16,263 bases of DNA from Acidaminococcus sp. CAG:917 (GTDB lineage: Bacteria > Bacillota > Clostridia > Christensenellales > CAG-917). The stretch's first letter is position 1. The number at the start of each line of letters is the position of its first letter. The translations under genes and the position numbers were made by a program. Below the pieces are notes generated by a model that was not told where the DNA came from, did no database searches, and worked only from the letters and a program-made list of their open reading frames with translations. The DNA lies in NCBI GenBank assembly GCA_000437555.1, contig FR901023.1:1015-17277 (forward strand), read 5' to 3'. Positions 7,225 through 12,967 of the stretch are shown here, piece by piece.

Positions 7225-9033
7225 TCATTTGCTCCAAACCGCTACTATGCGGTCGATGCCTTCTAAATCTTTATATACCTCGACTTTTCCGTCAAACATA
7301 TTTTTTACCGCGTCGGCTTGACCTATTCCGACTTCCATTAAAATAATACCATCTTTGGCGAGATAATCAAACACATTTTTAGCTATTATTCTATAAAAAT
7401 CCAAACCGTCATCTCCGCCGTCAAGCGCAATATGCGGCTCGAAATCTTTTACGTTGTTATCCAGCGAGGAAATATCCGCCCTCTTTATATAAGGAGGATT
7501 TGACACTATCATATCAAACTCGCCATCAATATTTTCAAACATATCGCTCTTTATAAAATCTATTTTAACAGAATTATTCAAAGCGTTGAGCTTTGCCACC
7601 TCGAGCGCTTTTTCGCTTATATCCGAAGCGACGACTTTAGCTCCCGTTTCCTTTGCCAAAGTGACGGCAACCGCTCCGCTTCCCGTGCAAAGGTCAAGTA
7701 TGTTTTTGCCCTTAAACAGTTCTTTTGCCTTAGCGCAAAGCATTTCCGTTTCGGAACGGGGTATCAAAACGTTTTCGTTTACGCTTATCTTATTTCCGTA
7801 AAAATCGGTATATCCCAAAGCATAGGCAAGTGGCATTCCCTTAGCCAGCTTTTTAGCTAAACTTTCGAGCGTTTCATACTGTTTTTGCTCTACTGTCTTA
7901 AGCTCGGCAAGAGCGGAACGCTTTTGATTTGTAACCTCGCAGAATATCCAGTCTATATCGCTCTCGTCGCTTGAGGGCGTTATCGCCTTTATCCTCTTCC
8001 TTGCCACGTCGTAAGGAATTTTTATATCGAATTTAGTTACGGGATAACTTGGGTCGGCGTCCATAACCTGCACTCTTTTAAAAGCCGCAATGGCCACTTC
8101 CGCCATATCGTCAGTGGGTTTTTTCGTCGTCAGTTTTTGCAAAAGCATACCGGGAGAGCGCAAAATTTTCATAAAGATATTATCGTATTTTGCCGTAAAC
8201 TTTAATATCTCGTAAGCTATACCCGCCACTACGGGAATAAATAAAAGCTTTACGGGCAGTTTTATGAATACGTCGATTATCTGCTTGCCCGTAAGCCAAC
8301 CGAGCGCGGAGAGCATCCAATTGACAAATGCAAACACTAAAATAGAAACGGCAAGCACGAAAAACAAAAACGTCGTTCCGCAGCGGCTGTGCGAAGTCGG
8401 CATCTTCTGCACGTTCTCTACCGTGAGTTCAAGCCCTCTTTCATAACAGTTTATCGTCCTGTGCTCCGCTCCGTGATACATAAACACACGCCTTATGTCC
8501 TTGAGCGCAGTGACTATCAAAATGTAAATTAGGAATATCGCAAGCATTATCGCGCCTTCGGTAAGCGACTGAAGCGCAGGGTGCGTATTGGAAACGGAAG
8601 GAACGGAAAAAATGAGACCCGTCAGAAAATTGGGTAAAAATATAAAAAGCCCCACCGCCAAAAGCAAACCTACTACCACGGAAAAACCCATAAGTACGCT
8701 CATGGGGTTTACCTTAAACTTTTTGGCGATGAAGTTTTCAAATTTTGACGGCTCGGCAAAATCGCCGTAAACCTCGGCAGAGCGAAGCAGTATGCCTGTT
8801 CCTTTGAACAGTTGTTCGCATAAATTCACCACTCCGCGGACAAACGGCAATCTGAAAAATACGTTCCTTTCTTTAAGCGGTTTTATCCTTTGCGATTCAA
8901 TCTGAATTTCACCGCTGCTTGTGCGGACGGCGGTTGCAATCGAACGCTCGCCCCGCATCATAACGCCTTCTAATACCGCCTGACCTCCTATGGACGTCCT
9001 ACGGCATATTTTATCTTTTTTCTTATCTTTCAA
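7225..9033 (-). CDS. prmC: DUF1385 membrane protein fused to release factor glutamine methyltransferase PrmC
   Basis: 602 aa single frame. Residues about 12-318 are DUF1385 (YqhQ type): [13 protein letters not shown] (16-28), [13 protein letters not shown] (186-198), SRCGT (216-220) and about four membrane segments (near 112-142, 158-178, 220-246, 254-276). Residues about 335-602 are PrmC: a shortened helical N-region, then [11 protein letters not shown] (403-413), VLIPRSETE (422-430), the SAM-binding [11 protein letters not shown] (447-457) and catalytic NPPY (512-515). PrmC uses SAM to N5-methylate the GGQ glutamine of release factors; the DUF1385 role is unknown. The start is TTG at 9033, about 6 bases after AAGGAA; later ATGs would remove the conserved GGQAV segment. 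prfA follows by 7 bases. An intrinsic terminator lies immediately upstream of the ribosome binding site. Both halves keep their key motifs and I see no frameshift at the junction. Confidence 0.93.
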   Translation of the reverse strand: MKDKKKDKICRRTSIGGQAVLEGVMMRGERSIATAVRTSSGEIQIESQRIKPLKERNVFFRLPFVRGVVNLCEQLFKGTGILLRSAEVYGDFAEPSKFENFIAKKFKVNPMSVLMGFSVVVGLLLAVGLFIFLPNFLTGLIFSVPSVSNTHPALQSLTEGAIMLAIFLIYILIVTALKDIRRVFMYHGAEHRTINCYERGLELTVENVQKMPTSHSRCGTTFLFFVLAVSILVFAFVNWMLSALGWLTGKQIIDVFIKLPVKLLFIPVVAGIAYEILKFTAKYDNIFMKILRSPGMLLQKLTTKKPTDDMAEVAIAAFKRVQVMDADPSYPVTKFDIKIPYDVARKRIKAITPSSDESDIDWIFCEVTNQKRSALAELKTVEQKQYETLESLAKKLAKGMPLAYALGYTDFYGNKISVNENVLIPRSETEMLCAKAKELFKGKNILDLCTGSGAVAVTLAKETGAKVVASDISEKALEVAKLNALNNSVKIDFIKSDMFENIDGEFDMIVSNPPYIKRADISSLDNNVKDFEPHIALDGGDDGLDFYRIIAKNVFDYLAKDGIILMEVGIGQADAVKNMFDGKVEVYKDLEGIDRIVAVWSK

Positions 9034-9048
9034 ACCGTTTCCTTATAC

Positions 9049-9074
9049 AAAAAAATGCAGCAAGCTGCATTTTT
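9049..9074 (-). terminator. intrinsic terminator after rpmE
   Basis: Perfect 10-bp stem (AAAAATGCAG at 9051-9060 with CTGCATTTTT at 9065-9074), 4-base loop, and a run of seven U on the minus-strand RNA. It starts 9 bases after the rpmE stop and ends less than 20 bases before the TTG of the DUF1385-PrmC gene. Downstream genes therefore need readthrough, unless a promoter I cannot see lies within rpmE. Confidence 0.88.
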
Positions 9075-9083
9075 AAGGTGTTA

Positions 9084-9302
9084 TTAGTTTTCTTTTTTAT
9101 CGCGATTAAACTTAGCGTTAAATCTTTCGATACGACCACCTGTGTCAATGAGCTTTTGCTTACCGGTAAAATAAGGATGACATTTGTTGCAAATTTCAAC
9201 CTTGATGTTGTCGGTGTCTTTTGTAGTTCCCGTCACGAATGTATTACCGCAAGCACATGTAACTTTTGCTTCATGATAACTTGGATGTATATTCTCTTTC
9301 AT
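9084..9302 (-). CDS. rpmE: 50S ribosomal protein L31, zinc-binding type
   Basis: 72 aa. L31 bridges the ribosomal subunits on the 50S side. It carries the four-cysteine zinc form: CACG near residues 16-18 and CNKC near 38-41, then [17 protein letters not shown] chose the ATG at 9302 (MKENIHP), which has GGAGG 5 bases upstream and matches the family start. An in-frame GTG at 9314 would add MEDE, but the Shine-Dalgarno would then fall inside the coding region. The frame closes with TAA TAA. It has its own perfect promoter 40 bases upstream and is followed at once by an intrinsic terminator. The zinc-type form is often exchanged for a cysteine-free paralogue under zinc limitation; no such paralogue is visible here. 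Confidence 0.96.
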   Translation of the reverse strand: MKENIHPSYHEAKVTCACGNTFVTGTTKDTDNIKVEICNKCHPYFTGKQKLIDTGGRIERFNAKFNRDKKEN

Positions 9303-9348
9303 TTCGTCCTCCACTTTCCTGACATGCAGTTGTTTAAAATTCTTTACA

Positions 9349-9377
9349 ATTATAATAACAAGTTAAAGCATTGTCAA
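9349..9377 (-). promoter_or_regulatory. consensus sigma-A promoter for rpmE operon
   Basis: Minus-strand TTGACA (9377-9372), exactly 17 bases, TATAAT (9354-9349): 12 of 12 consensus positions. Transcription would begin near 9342, about 40 bases before the rpmE ATG. The -35 lies 5 bases beyond the stop codon of the ABC ATPase gene, so the two operons abut with no separate terminator between them. Confidence 0.9.
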
Positions 9378-9382
9378 GCAAA

Positions 9383-10096
9383 TTAAACCTGTTCCCAACA
9401 TTCAAGCAATTTTTTTCTGAGACGGTCAAAGGCATCGTCGCTGAGATTTCGCTCCGCTTTTTCCGCCTTTATCTCGCTTTCAAAAGATATAACTGCGGGA
9501 GAGCCTTTTATCATTATTATTTTATCCGCCAAGAGCAAAGCCTCGTCTATGGCGTGCGTAACAAAAATTACCGTCCTTCTTTCCTTTTCGTATAACTTTA
9601 CAAAGGTTTTTATCAGTCTGCCTTTCAATGAAGGGTCAAGTCCTTTAAAAGGTTCGTCGAGCAGCAGCACCTCTGAAGGATACAAAAACGCCCTTGCCAT
9701 TGCCACTCGCTGAGCCATACCGCCGCTTAGCTCTGCTTTTATCTTTTTCTCTTCGCCGTCAAGTTCGACAAGTTTTAACATCTCGTCTATTTTTTCCTTT
9801 CTCGATTTTTTATCTTTGTCCACGCCCTTTAAAACAAGTTCAAGATTTTTAAACACGGAAAGGGTCGGCACAAGCCTGTCCTCCTGAAAGATATAAGACA
9901 CTCCCCCGTCCTTATCTATCTCTCCTTTGTAAGGAATAACGGAAGCTACACAGTTTAAAAGCGTCGATTTGCCTATGCCCGATTCTCCCAGCACGCACGT
10001 TATCTCCCCCTCTTTAAAGACATAGGAAAAATTCTCAAAAATCTTTTTATCGCCGAACGTTACAGACAAATTTTTAACCGTTAAATCCATATTCAC
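9383..10096 (-). CDS. ABC importer ATPase, nitrate/sulfonate/taurine type
   Basis: 237 aa cytoplasmic nucleotide-binding subunit of the TauB/SsuB/NrtD family. In order: Walker A GESGIGKST (37-45), Q-loop Gln71 in IFQEDRL, signature LSGGMAQR (123-130), Walker B VLLLDEPF (143-150), D-loop GLD, and H-loop His181. All catalytic residues are intact. The start given is GTG at 10096, whose GTGA overlaps the permease stop by 4 bases. An ATG two codons later (10090) is an equally plausible start and would give 235 aa. It is the last gene of the importer operon; no terminator is seen, and the rpmE promoter begins 5 bases beyond its stop. Substrate is not evident. Confidence 0.92.
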   Translation of the reverse strand: MNMDLTVKNLSVTFGDKKIFENFSYVFKEGEITCVLGESGIGKSTLLNCVASVIPYKGEIDKDGGVSYIFQEDRLVPTLSVFKNLELVLKGVDKDKKSRKEKIDEMLKLVELDGEEKKIKAELSGGMAQRVAMARAFLYPSEVLLLDEPFKGLDPSLKGRLIKTFVKLYEKERRTVIFVTHAIDEALLLADKIIMIKGSPAVISFESEIKAEKAERNLSDDAFDRLRKKLLECWEQV

Positions 10097-10929
10097 CTAA
10101 CCTTTCCCGTCGCCCATATGATGAGCGAAAAGAGTCCTTCCAGAATAAAGGAAATGATTACCGTAAACACGGTGAGTGCCAAAAGCGCGGATATGTTGTA
10201 AGTGAGATTTTCTATTCTGAACAAAAGTCCCAAACTTTTTTTGGTAAGAGCGGTTATTTCCGCCGCGACGACGACTTTGAGAGTTAAGGATATAACGCTT
10301 TTCATACTCTCAAGACACGGTCTGCGTATGGAAGGCAAATAGACGTATTGTATGACGTTTTTCTTTGATACGTTAAACGATTTTGCCATATCCACTAAAT
10401 TTTTATCCACGCCTGTAAGAGCGGTGTAAAAACTCGAATAAAGAAGCGGAAATGCAATTAAAAATCCTATGACGACCGGAACTTCGGAATAATCAAACCA
10501 GATAACGGTCAAAAAGATAACGGGAAGCGTGGGCGCCGCTCTTAACACGGTGACTATCGGCGAAAGTACTTTGTGAAAAGGCTTAAACAGCACGCCTATT
10601 ATGCTGAATATAAATGCGGTAACAGTCGAAATAATAAAACTCAAAAACGTTCTGCCCACGGTTAAAGCTCCGTATTCATACGTCTGCTTTTCGCCGAGTA
10701 TTACAAACAGTTCGCTAAAAGCCTCTTTAGGTTCAGGCAAAACCAGCGGTTTATCGAGCGACTTTGCGGCAATAAGCCACACGAGCAAAACAATGGCAAG
10801 AGAAATAAGAGGATATAGCACAGTCAATACCGCGCTTTTAAATCCCTTGCTTTTGAGGAAAGCAATAACCCTTTCTGTTGCCGATTTGGGCGTGCCCTCC
10901 TGTTTTGTCCTATTGGCTTTTGTTTCCAA
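10093..10929 (-). CDS. ABC importer permease, nitrate/sulfonate/taurine type
   Basis: 278 aa membrane subunit of the TauC/SsuC family. After a charged N-terminal tail of about 30 residues there are about six membrane segments (near 32-54, 92-115, 122-145, 150-172, 210-227, 246-272). The cytoplasmic coupling (EAA) loop is DMAKSFNVSKKNVIQYVYLP at about 180-199. The start is TTG at 10929 with AAAGGA about 8 bases upstream; there is no in-frame ATG upstream of the conserved region. It overlaps the ATPase gene by 4 bases. A 392-base noncoding gap separates it from the binding-protein gene, unusual inside an importer operon; the gap holds repeats, a putative terminator and a possible promoter. Confidence 0.92.
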   Translation of the reverse strand: METKANRTKQEGTPKSATERVIAFLKSKGFKSAVLTVLYPLISLAIVLLVWLIAAKSLDKPLVLPEPKEAFSELFVILGEKQTYEYGALTVGRTFLSFIISTVTAFIFSIIGVLFKPFHKVLSPIVTVLRAAPTLPVIFLTVIWFDYSEVPVVIGFLIAFPLLYSSFYTALTGVDKNLVDMAKSFNVSKKNVIQYVYLPSIRRPCLESMKSVISLTLKVVVAAEITALTKKSLGLLFRIENLTYNISALLALTVFTVIISFILEGLFSLIIWATGKVR

Positions 10930-10950
10930 AATTTATCCTTTACCTTTTTA

Positions 10951-11010
10951 TCTTGCGATTGTCAAAATCAAATAATACCGTTTTGTGATTGTAAAAATCA
11001 AATACTACTC
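10951..11010. repeat. two tandem copies of a 30-bp repeat upstream of the permease
   Basis: 10951-10980 and 10981-11010 agree at about 24 of 30 positions; the shared core is GATTGT-AAAATCAAATA. An inverted, diverged copy of the core (ATTTGATTTTAACA) lies near 11052-11065. The 12-base GTCAAAATCAAA of copy 1 recurs exactly at 11222-11233. Candidate operator or duplication; the repeats overlap the putative permease promoter. Confidence 0.6.
10972..11001 (-). promoter_or_regulatory. possible permease promoter
   Basis: Minus-strand TTGATT (4/6), 18 bases, TATTAT (5/6) within the tandem repeats, about 43 bases before the permease TTG. It would allow permease and ATPase expression independent of the terminator-like hairpin at 11213-11261. 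Tentative. Confidence 0.3.
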
Positions 11011-11082
11011 TTTTAGCACGGCATAGTCTAAAACATCTATCAATATCTCCCATTTGATTTTAACAGCCGCAAATGCGTTTTA

Positions 11083-11153
11083 GCAATATCTATTTTAAAT
11101 TTTTACTTAAAAATAAAATTTAAAAAAAATCAAACCTCGCTTCAAGATATTGC
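11083..11153. repeat. nested inverted repeats in the importer gap
   Basis: Outer arms GCAATATCT (11083-11091) and AGATATTGC (11145-11153) are perfect 9-bp complements. Inside them TTTTAAATTTT (11093-11103) and AAAATTTAAAA (11115-11125) are perfect 11-bp complements. The structure is very AT-rich with an asymmetric internal loop and could form in DNA or RNA. No coding potential seen. Confidence 0.5.
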
Positions 11154-11210
11154 CTAAGTTATCTGACGTTCCATAGCTACACGCTTTTAAAACGCTCTGT
11201 CCTCGCTTTT

Positions 11211-11261
11211 TAAAAATTGAAGTCAAAATCAAAACTTGCGCCCGATTTCGACTTCAATTTT
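11211..11261 (-). terminator. putative intrinsic terminator after the substrate-binding protein gene
   Basis: Minus-strand RNA folds a long hairpin: arms 11261-11244 and 11230-11213 pair over 18 positions (AAAATTGAAGTC with GACTTCAATTTT, then six more including one G-U), leaving a 13-base loop. The 3' arm ends in five U. It lies about 60 bases after the TAG at 11322. It could lower expression of permease and ATPase relative to the binding protein, a common ratio in importers. The stem is AT-rich, so strength is uncertain. Confidence 0.55.
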
Positions 11262-11321
11262 ATAAATTTGTTATTGCTCTGTCATATAAGACGAACTGCG
11301 CATTTAATGTGCGGAAAAATT

Positions 11322-12293
11322 CTATGCCGCATAGTTATAGAAGCAATTATCGTCTTTAAGCGTAATTCCGAACTCGCCAAGATAAGTTTTCATCTCGTCT
11401 TTAATGTCATATGCCCACTTGACGTCTACGTTACAATTTGCAATGCTTGCAGCGGGGAATGTGGTTGCGCTGCCGTACTCGGCAAAAAGCGAAGTGAGAT
11501 TTGCAAGATTTTCTTCATCTTTAAGATATTCGAGATTTTCATAAAGTTTTTCAACGAGAGCGGTGACGAATTTCTTATCCTTGGCAAGCGACGATTTCAT
11601 AACCAAAGACGCCTGAGGATATTTCGAATTTCCGCCCGTGGCTATGCTCCAACCTTCCTGAAGGTCGTAAAGATTAACAAGTCCTTTTGACGCGGCGTTT
11701 GTTACGGCAGGCTCGCCTACTATGGCATAATCCGCCTCGTCGTTTTTGACCGCCTGGATCGCCTGCGAGCCGTCGTCCACATAGCTTATGGCGACTTTAC
11801 CCGCAACGGCTTCGGAAGCCTCAACATAAGGAATCTGATAATAATCCAATATCTTTTTGAAAACGTATTCGGGGGTATTTGTCTTTCCTATCGACGATAC
11901 GACCTTTCCCGTAAGATTGGATAACTCAAAAGCTGTTTCGGGGTTGCCGATAATATAGAGCACGCCGAAAATGTTTGAAGTGATAATCTGATAGTCGACT
12001 CCCTTGTTATAAAGCTGAGCAAACGCGTTTGTAGGCATAATAGCGATATCCGCCTTTCCGCTGAGAACTTCGTTTCCGATAAGGTTTGCGCCGACTACGT
12101 TCATATCCAGCTTATAACCCTCGAGATTTTTATCTCCGTCGAAAAGATTTGCCATTGCAAGGCAAGGCGTTCCGTCAGGGAGCGCTATGCGGAGCGTGTT
12201 GTCGGTTTCGGTATTGTTGCAACCGGCAAAGGCGAAAACCGTTGCCGCCAATACGATGACCAATACGATAGTTAAAATTTTTGCTTTTTTCAT
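11322..12293 (-). CDS. ABC importer substrate-binding lipoprotein, NMT1/TauA-like
   Basis: 323 aa. A lipoprotein signal peptide (MKKAK, hydrophobic stretch 6-22) ends at lipobox AFAGC with Cys25, so it is predicted to be anchored outside the membrane. The mature part follows the two-lobed NMT1/THI5/TauA binding-protein pattern: LRIALPDGTPCLAMANLF (34-51), SGKADIAIMPTNA (78-90), GEPAV (193-197). It delivers ligand to the adjacent permease. The ligand is not evident: relatives bind sulfonates, taurine, nitrate or thiamine precursors, and no matching metabolic genes are nearby. ATG at 12293 has AAGGAG 9 bases upstream. It lies 22 bases after the TM1266-type regulator gene, so the two are probably co-transcribed. 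Confidence 0.9.
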   Translation of the reverse strand: MKKAKILTIVLVIVLAATVFAFAGCNNTETDNTLRIALPDGTPCLAMANLFDGDKNLEGYKLDMNVVGANLIGNEVLSGKADIAIMPTNAFAQLYNKGVDYQIITSNIFGVLYIIGNPETAFELSNLTGKVVSSIGKTNTPEYVFKKILDYYQIPYVEASEAVAGKVAISYVDDGSQAIQAVKNDEADYAIVGEPAVTNAASKGLVNLYDLQEGWSIATGGNSKYPQASLVMKSSLAKDKKFVTALVEKLYENLEYLKDEENLANLTSLFAEYGSATTFPAASIANCNVDVKWAYDIKDEMKTYLGEFGITLKDDNCFYNYAA

Positions 12294-12315
12294 ATTGCAC
12301 TTCTCCTTAAAAAAT

Positions 12316-12555
12316 TTAATCCATTGTTGTCAAGGCGGACTTGACCTTGAGTCCGTCGAATTTGCCGAGTTTTCCCGTCAAAGCAGAAATTCTCTCGACC
12401 GTTCCTTCAACGATTAAGCTTATTGCCGACATATTCTCTCTCGGCACGCCCATTCTTCCGATGATAATGTCGGAAAACTCGTTGAAAAGTTTCTGCATTT
12501 CAATGCTTATTCCCCTGTCGCCGCGAACGACGATTCCGATAACTCCTACCCTCAT
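12316..12555 (-). CDS. TM1266-type iron-only hydrogenase system regulator
   Basis: 79 aa, opening MRVGVIGIVVRGDRG and containing DIIIGRMGVP, MSAISLIVEGT and ISALTGKLG. I recognise these as the pattern of the small ACT/NikR-like TM1266 family, usually annotated as a putative regulator of iron-only hydrogenase systems because it often neighbours hydE/F/G. No DNA-binding domain is visible and the mechanism is unknown. ATG at 12555 has AGGAG 7 bases upstream and gives the normal family length. The frame is open further upstream to an ATG at 12645, which also has a GGAG site; that would add 30 residues (MAINKIKFLHAIVRWHFLLH...) encoded across the leader hairpins. Here it heads an importer operon, not a hydrogenase maturation cluster. 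Confidence 0.85.
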   Translation of the reverse strand: MRVGVIGIVVRGDRGISIEMQKLFNEFSDIIIGRMGVPRENMSAISLIVEGTVERISALTGKLGKFDGLKVKSALTTMD

Positions 12556-12597
12556 TTGAATCTCCTTTAATTTATTTTGTATCGTGTGCAATAAAAA

Positions 12598-12650
12598 ATG
12601 CCATCTTACGATGGCATGCAAAAATTTAATTTTGTTTATTGCCATCTTAC
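12598..12650 (-). promoter_or_regulatory. attenuator-like leader with two mutually exclusive hairpins
   Basis: Minus-strand RNA order: segment A, GUAAGAUGGCA (12650-12640); segment B, AUGCCAUC (12617-12610); segment A', GUAAGAUGGCA (12609-12599). B pairs with A' in a perfect 8-bp stem closed by a GUAA (GNRA-type) tetraloop and followed by six U: a terminator shape. B can instead pair 7 bp with A, which destroys that hairpin. Segment A contains a GGAG-preceded ATG (12645), so a ribosome bound there would affect the choice. Structure is read directly; regulation is inference. Confidence 0.6.
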
Positions 12651-12686
12651 TCTCCGTAAAAACATCGATACAGATTTAACAATTTC

Positions 12687-12715
12687 AATTTAACACACAT
12701 TTACGATTTTTACAA
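12687..12715 (-). promoter_or_regulatory. putative promoter for the regulator-importer operon
   Basis: Minus-strand TTGTAA (4/6), 17 bases, TAAATT (4/6), predicting a start near 12680, just upstream of the attenuator-like segments. Moderate match; chosen mainly for position and spacing. Confidence 0.35.
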
Positions 12716-12749
12716 CTGTTTGTTATATCTTTTATTTTTAATTTTTTTT

Positions 12750-12868
12750 GTATTTTTATTTGATATACCTTTTTATTTGATATACCTTTTTTATTTGATA
12801 TATCTTTTATGTTTTATTCGATATACCCTATTTTTGATATATCTTTATTTTTTATTTGATATATCTTT
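12750..12868. repeat. array of six GATATA(C/T)C units in AT-rich noncoding DNA
   Basis: GATATA begins at 12762, 12779, 12797, 12820, 12836 and 12858, each followed by CC or TC and mostly preceded by TTTTATTT. Spacings are 17, 18, 23, 16 and 22 bases. Two of the variants contain the self-complementary GATATATC. The stretch lies between the stop of the lipoprotein gene and the regulator promoter. The rest of 12716-12949 holds no gene I can support. Confidence 0.75.
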
Positions 12869-12933
12869 AATTGTTTTTCGGCGCATTTTTGTTGCCCCTT
12901 TCGTCTGTATCTATCCGATGCGCTCGGATATCC

Positions 12934-12967
12934 ATTTTATCGCATTTATCTATTTTATCGCATTTAT
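12934..12967. repeat. 18-bp tandem duplication across the stop of the lipoprotein gene
   Basis: ATTTTATCGCATTTAT occurs at 12934-12949 and 12952-12967 (period 18). The second copy encodes the last residues (NAIK) and the TAG falls at the junction, so the first copy is a noncoding duplicate of the gene's 3' end. Confidence 0.8.

Noticed and set aside
9303..9314. N-terminal extension of L31 from a GTG at 9314
   Set aside because: The GGAGG lies within these four codons and serves the ATG at 9302, which gives the normal family N-terminus.
12556..12686. TPP riboswitch ahead of an NMT1-like importer operon
   Set aside because: The conserved thiamine-box elements are absent; the leader structure is a simple repeat-based alternative hairpin.
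12921..12930. Small hairpin near 12913-12931 as terminator of the lipoprotein gene
   Set aside because: The stem is only 6 bp and no U-tract follows on the minus strand.
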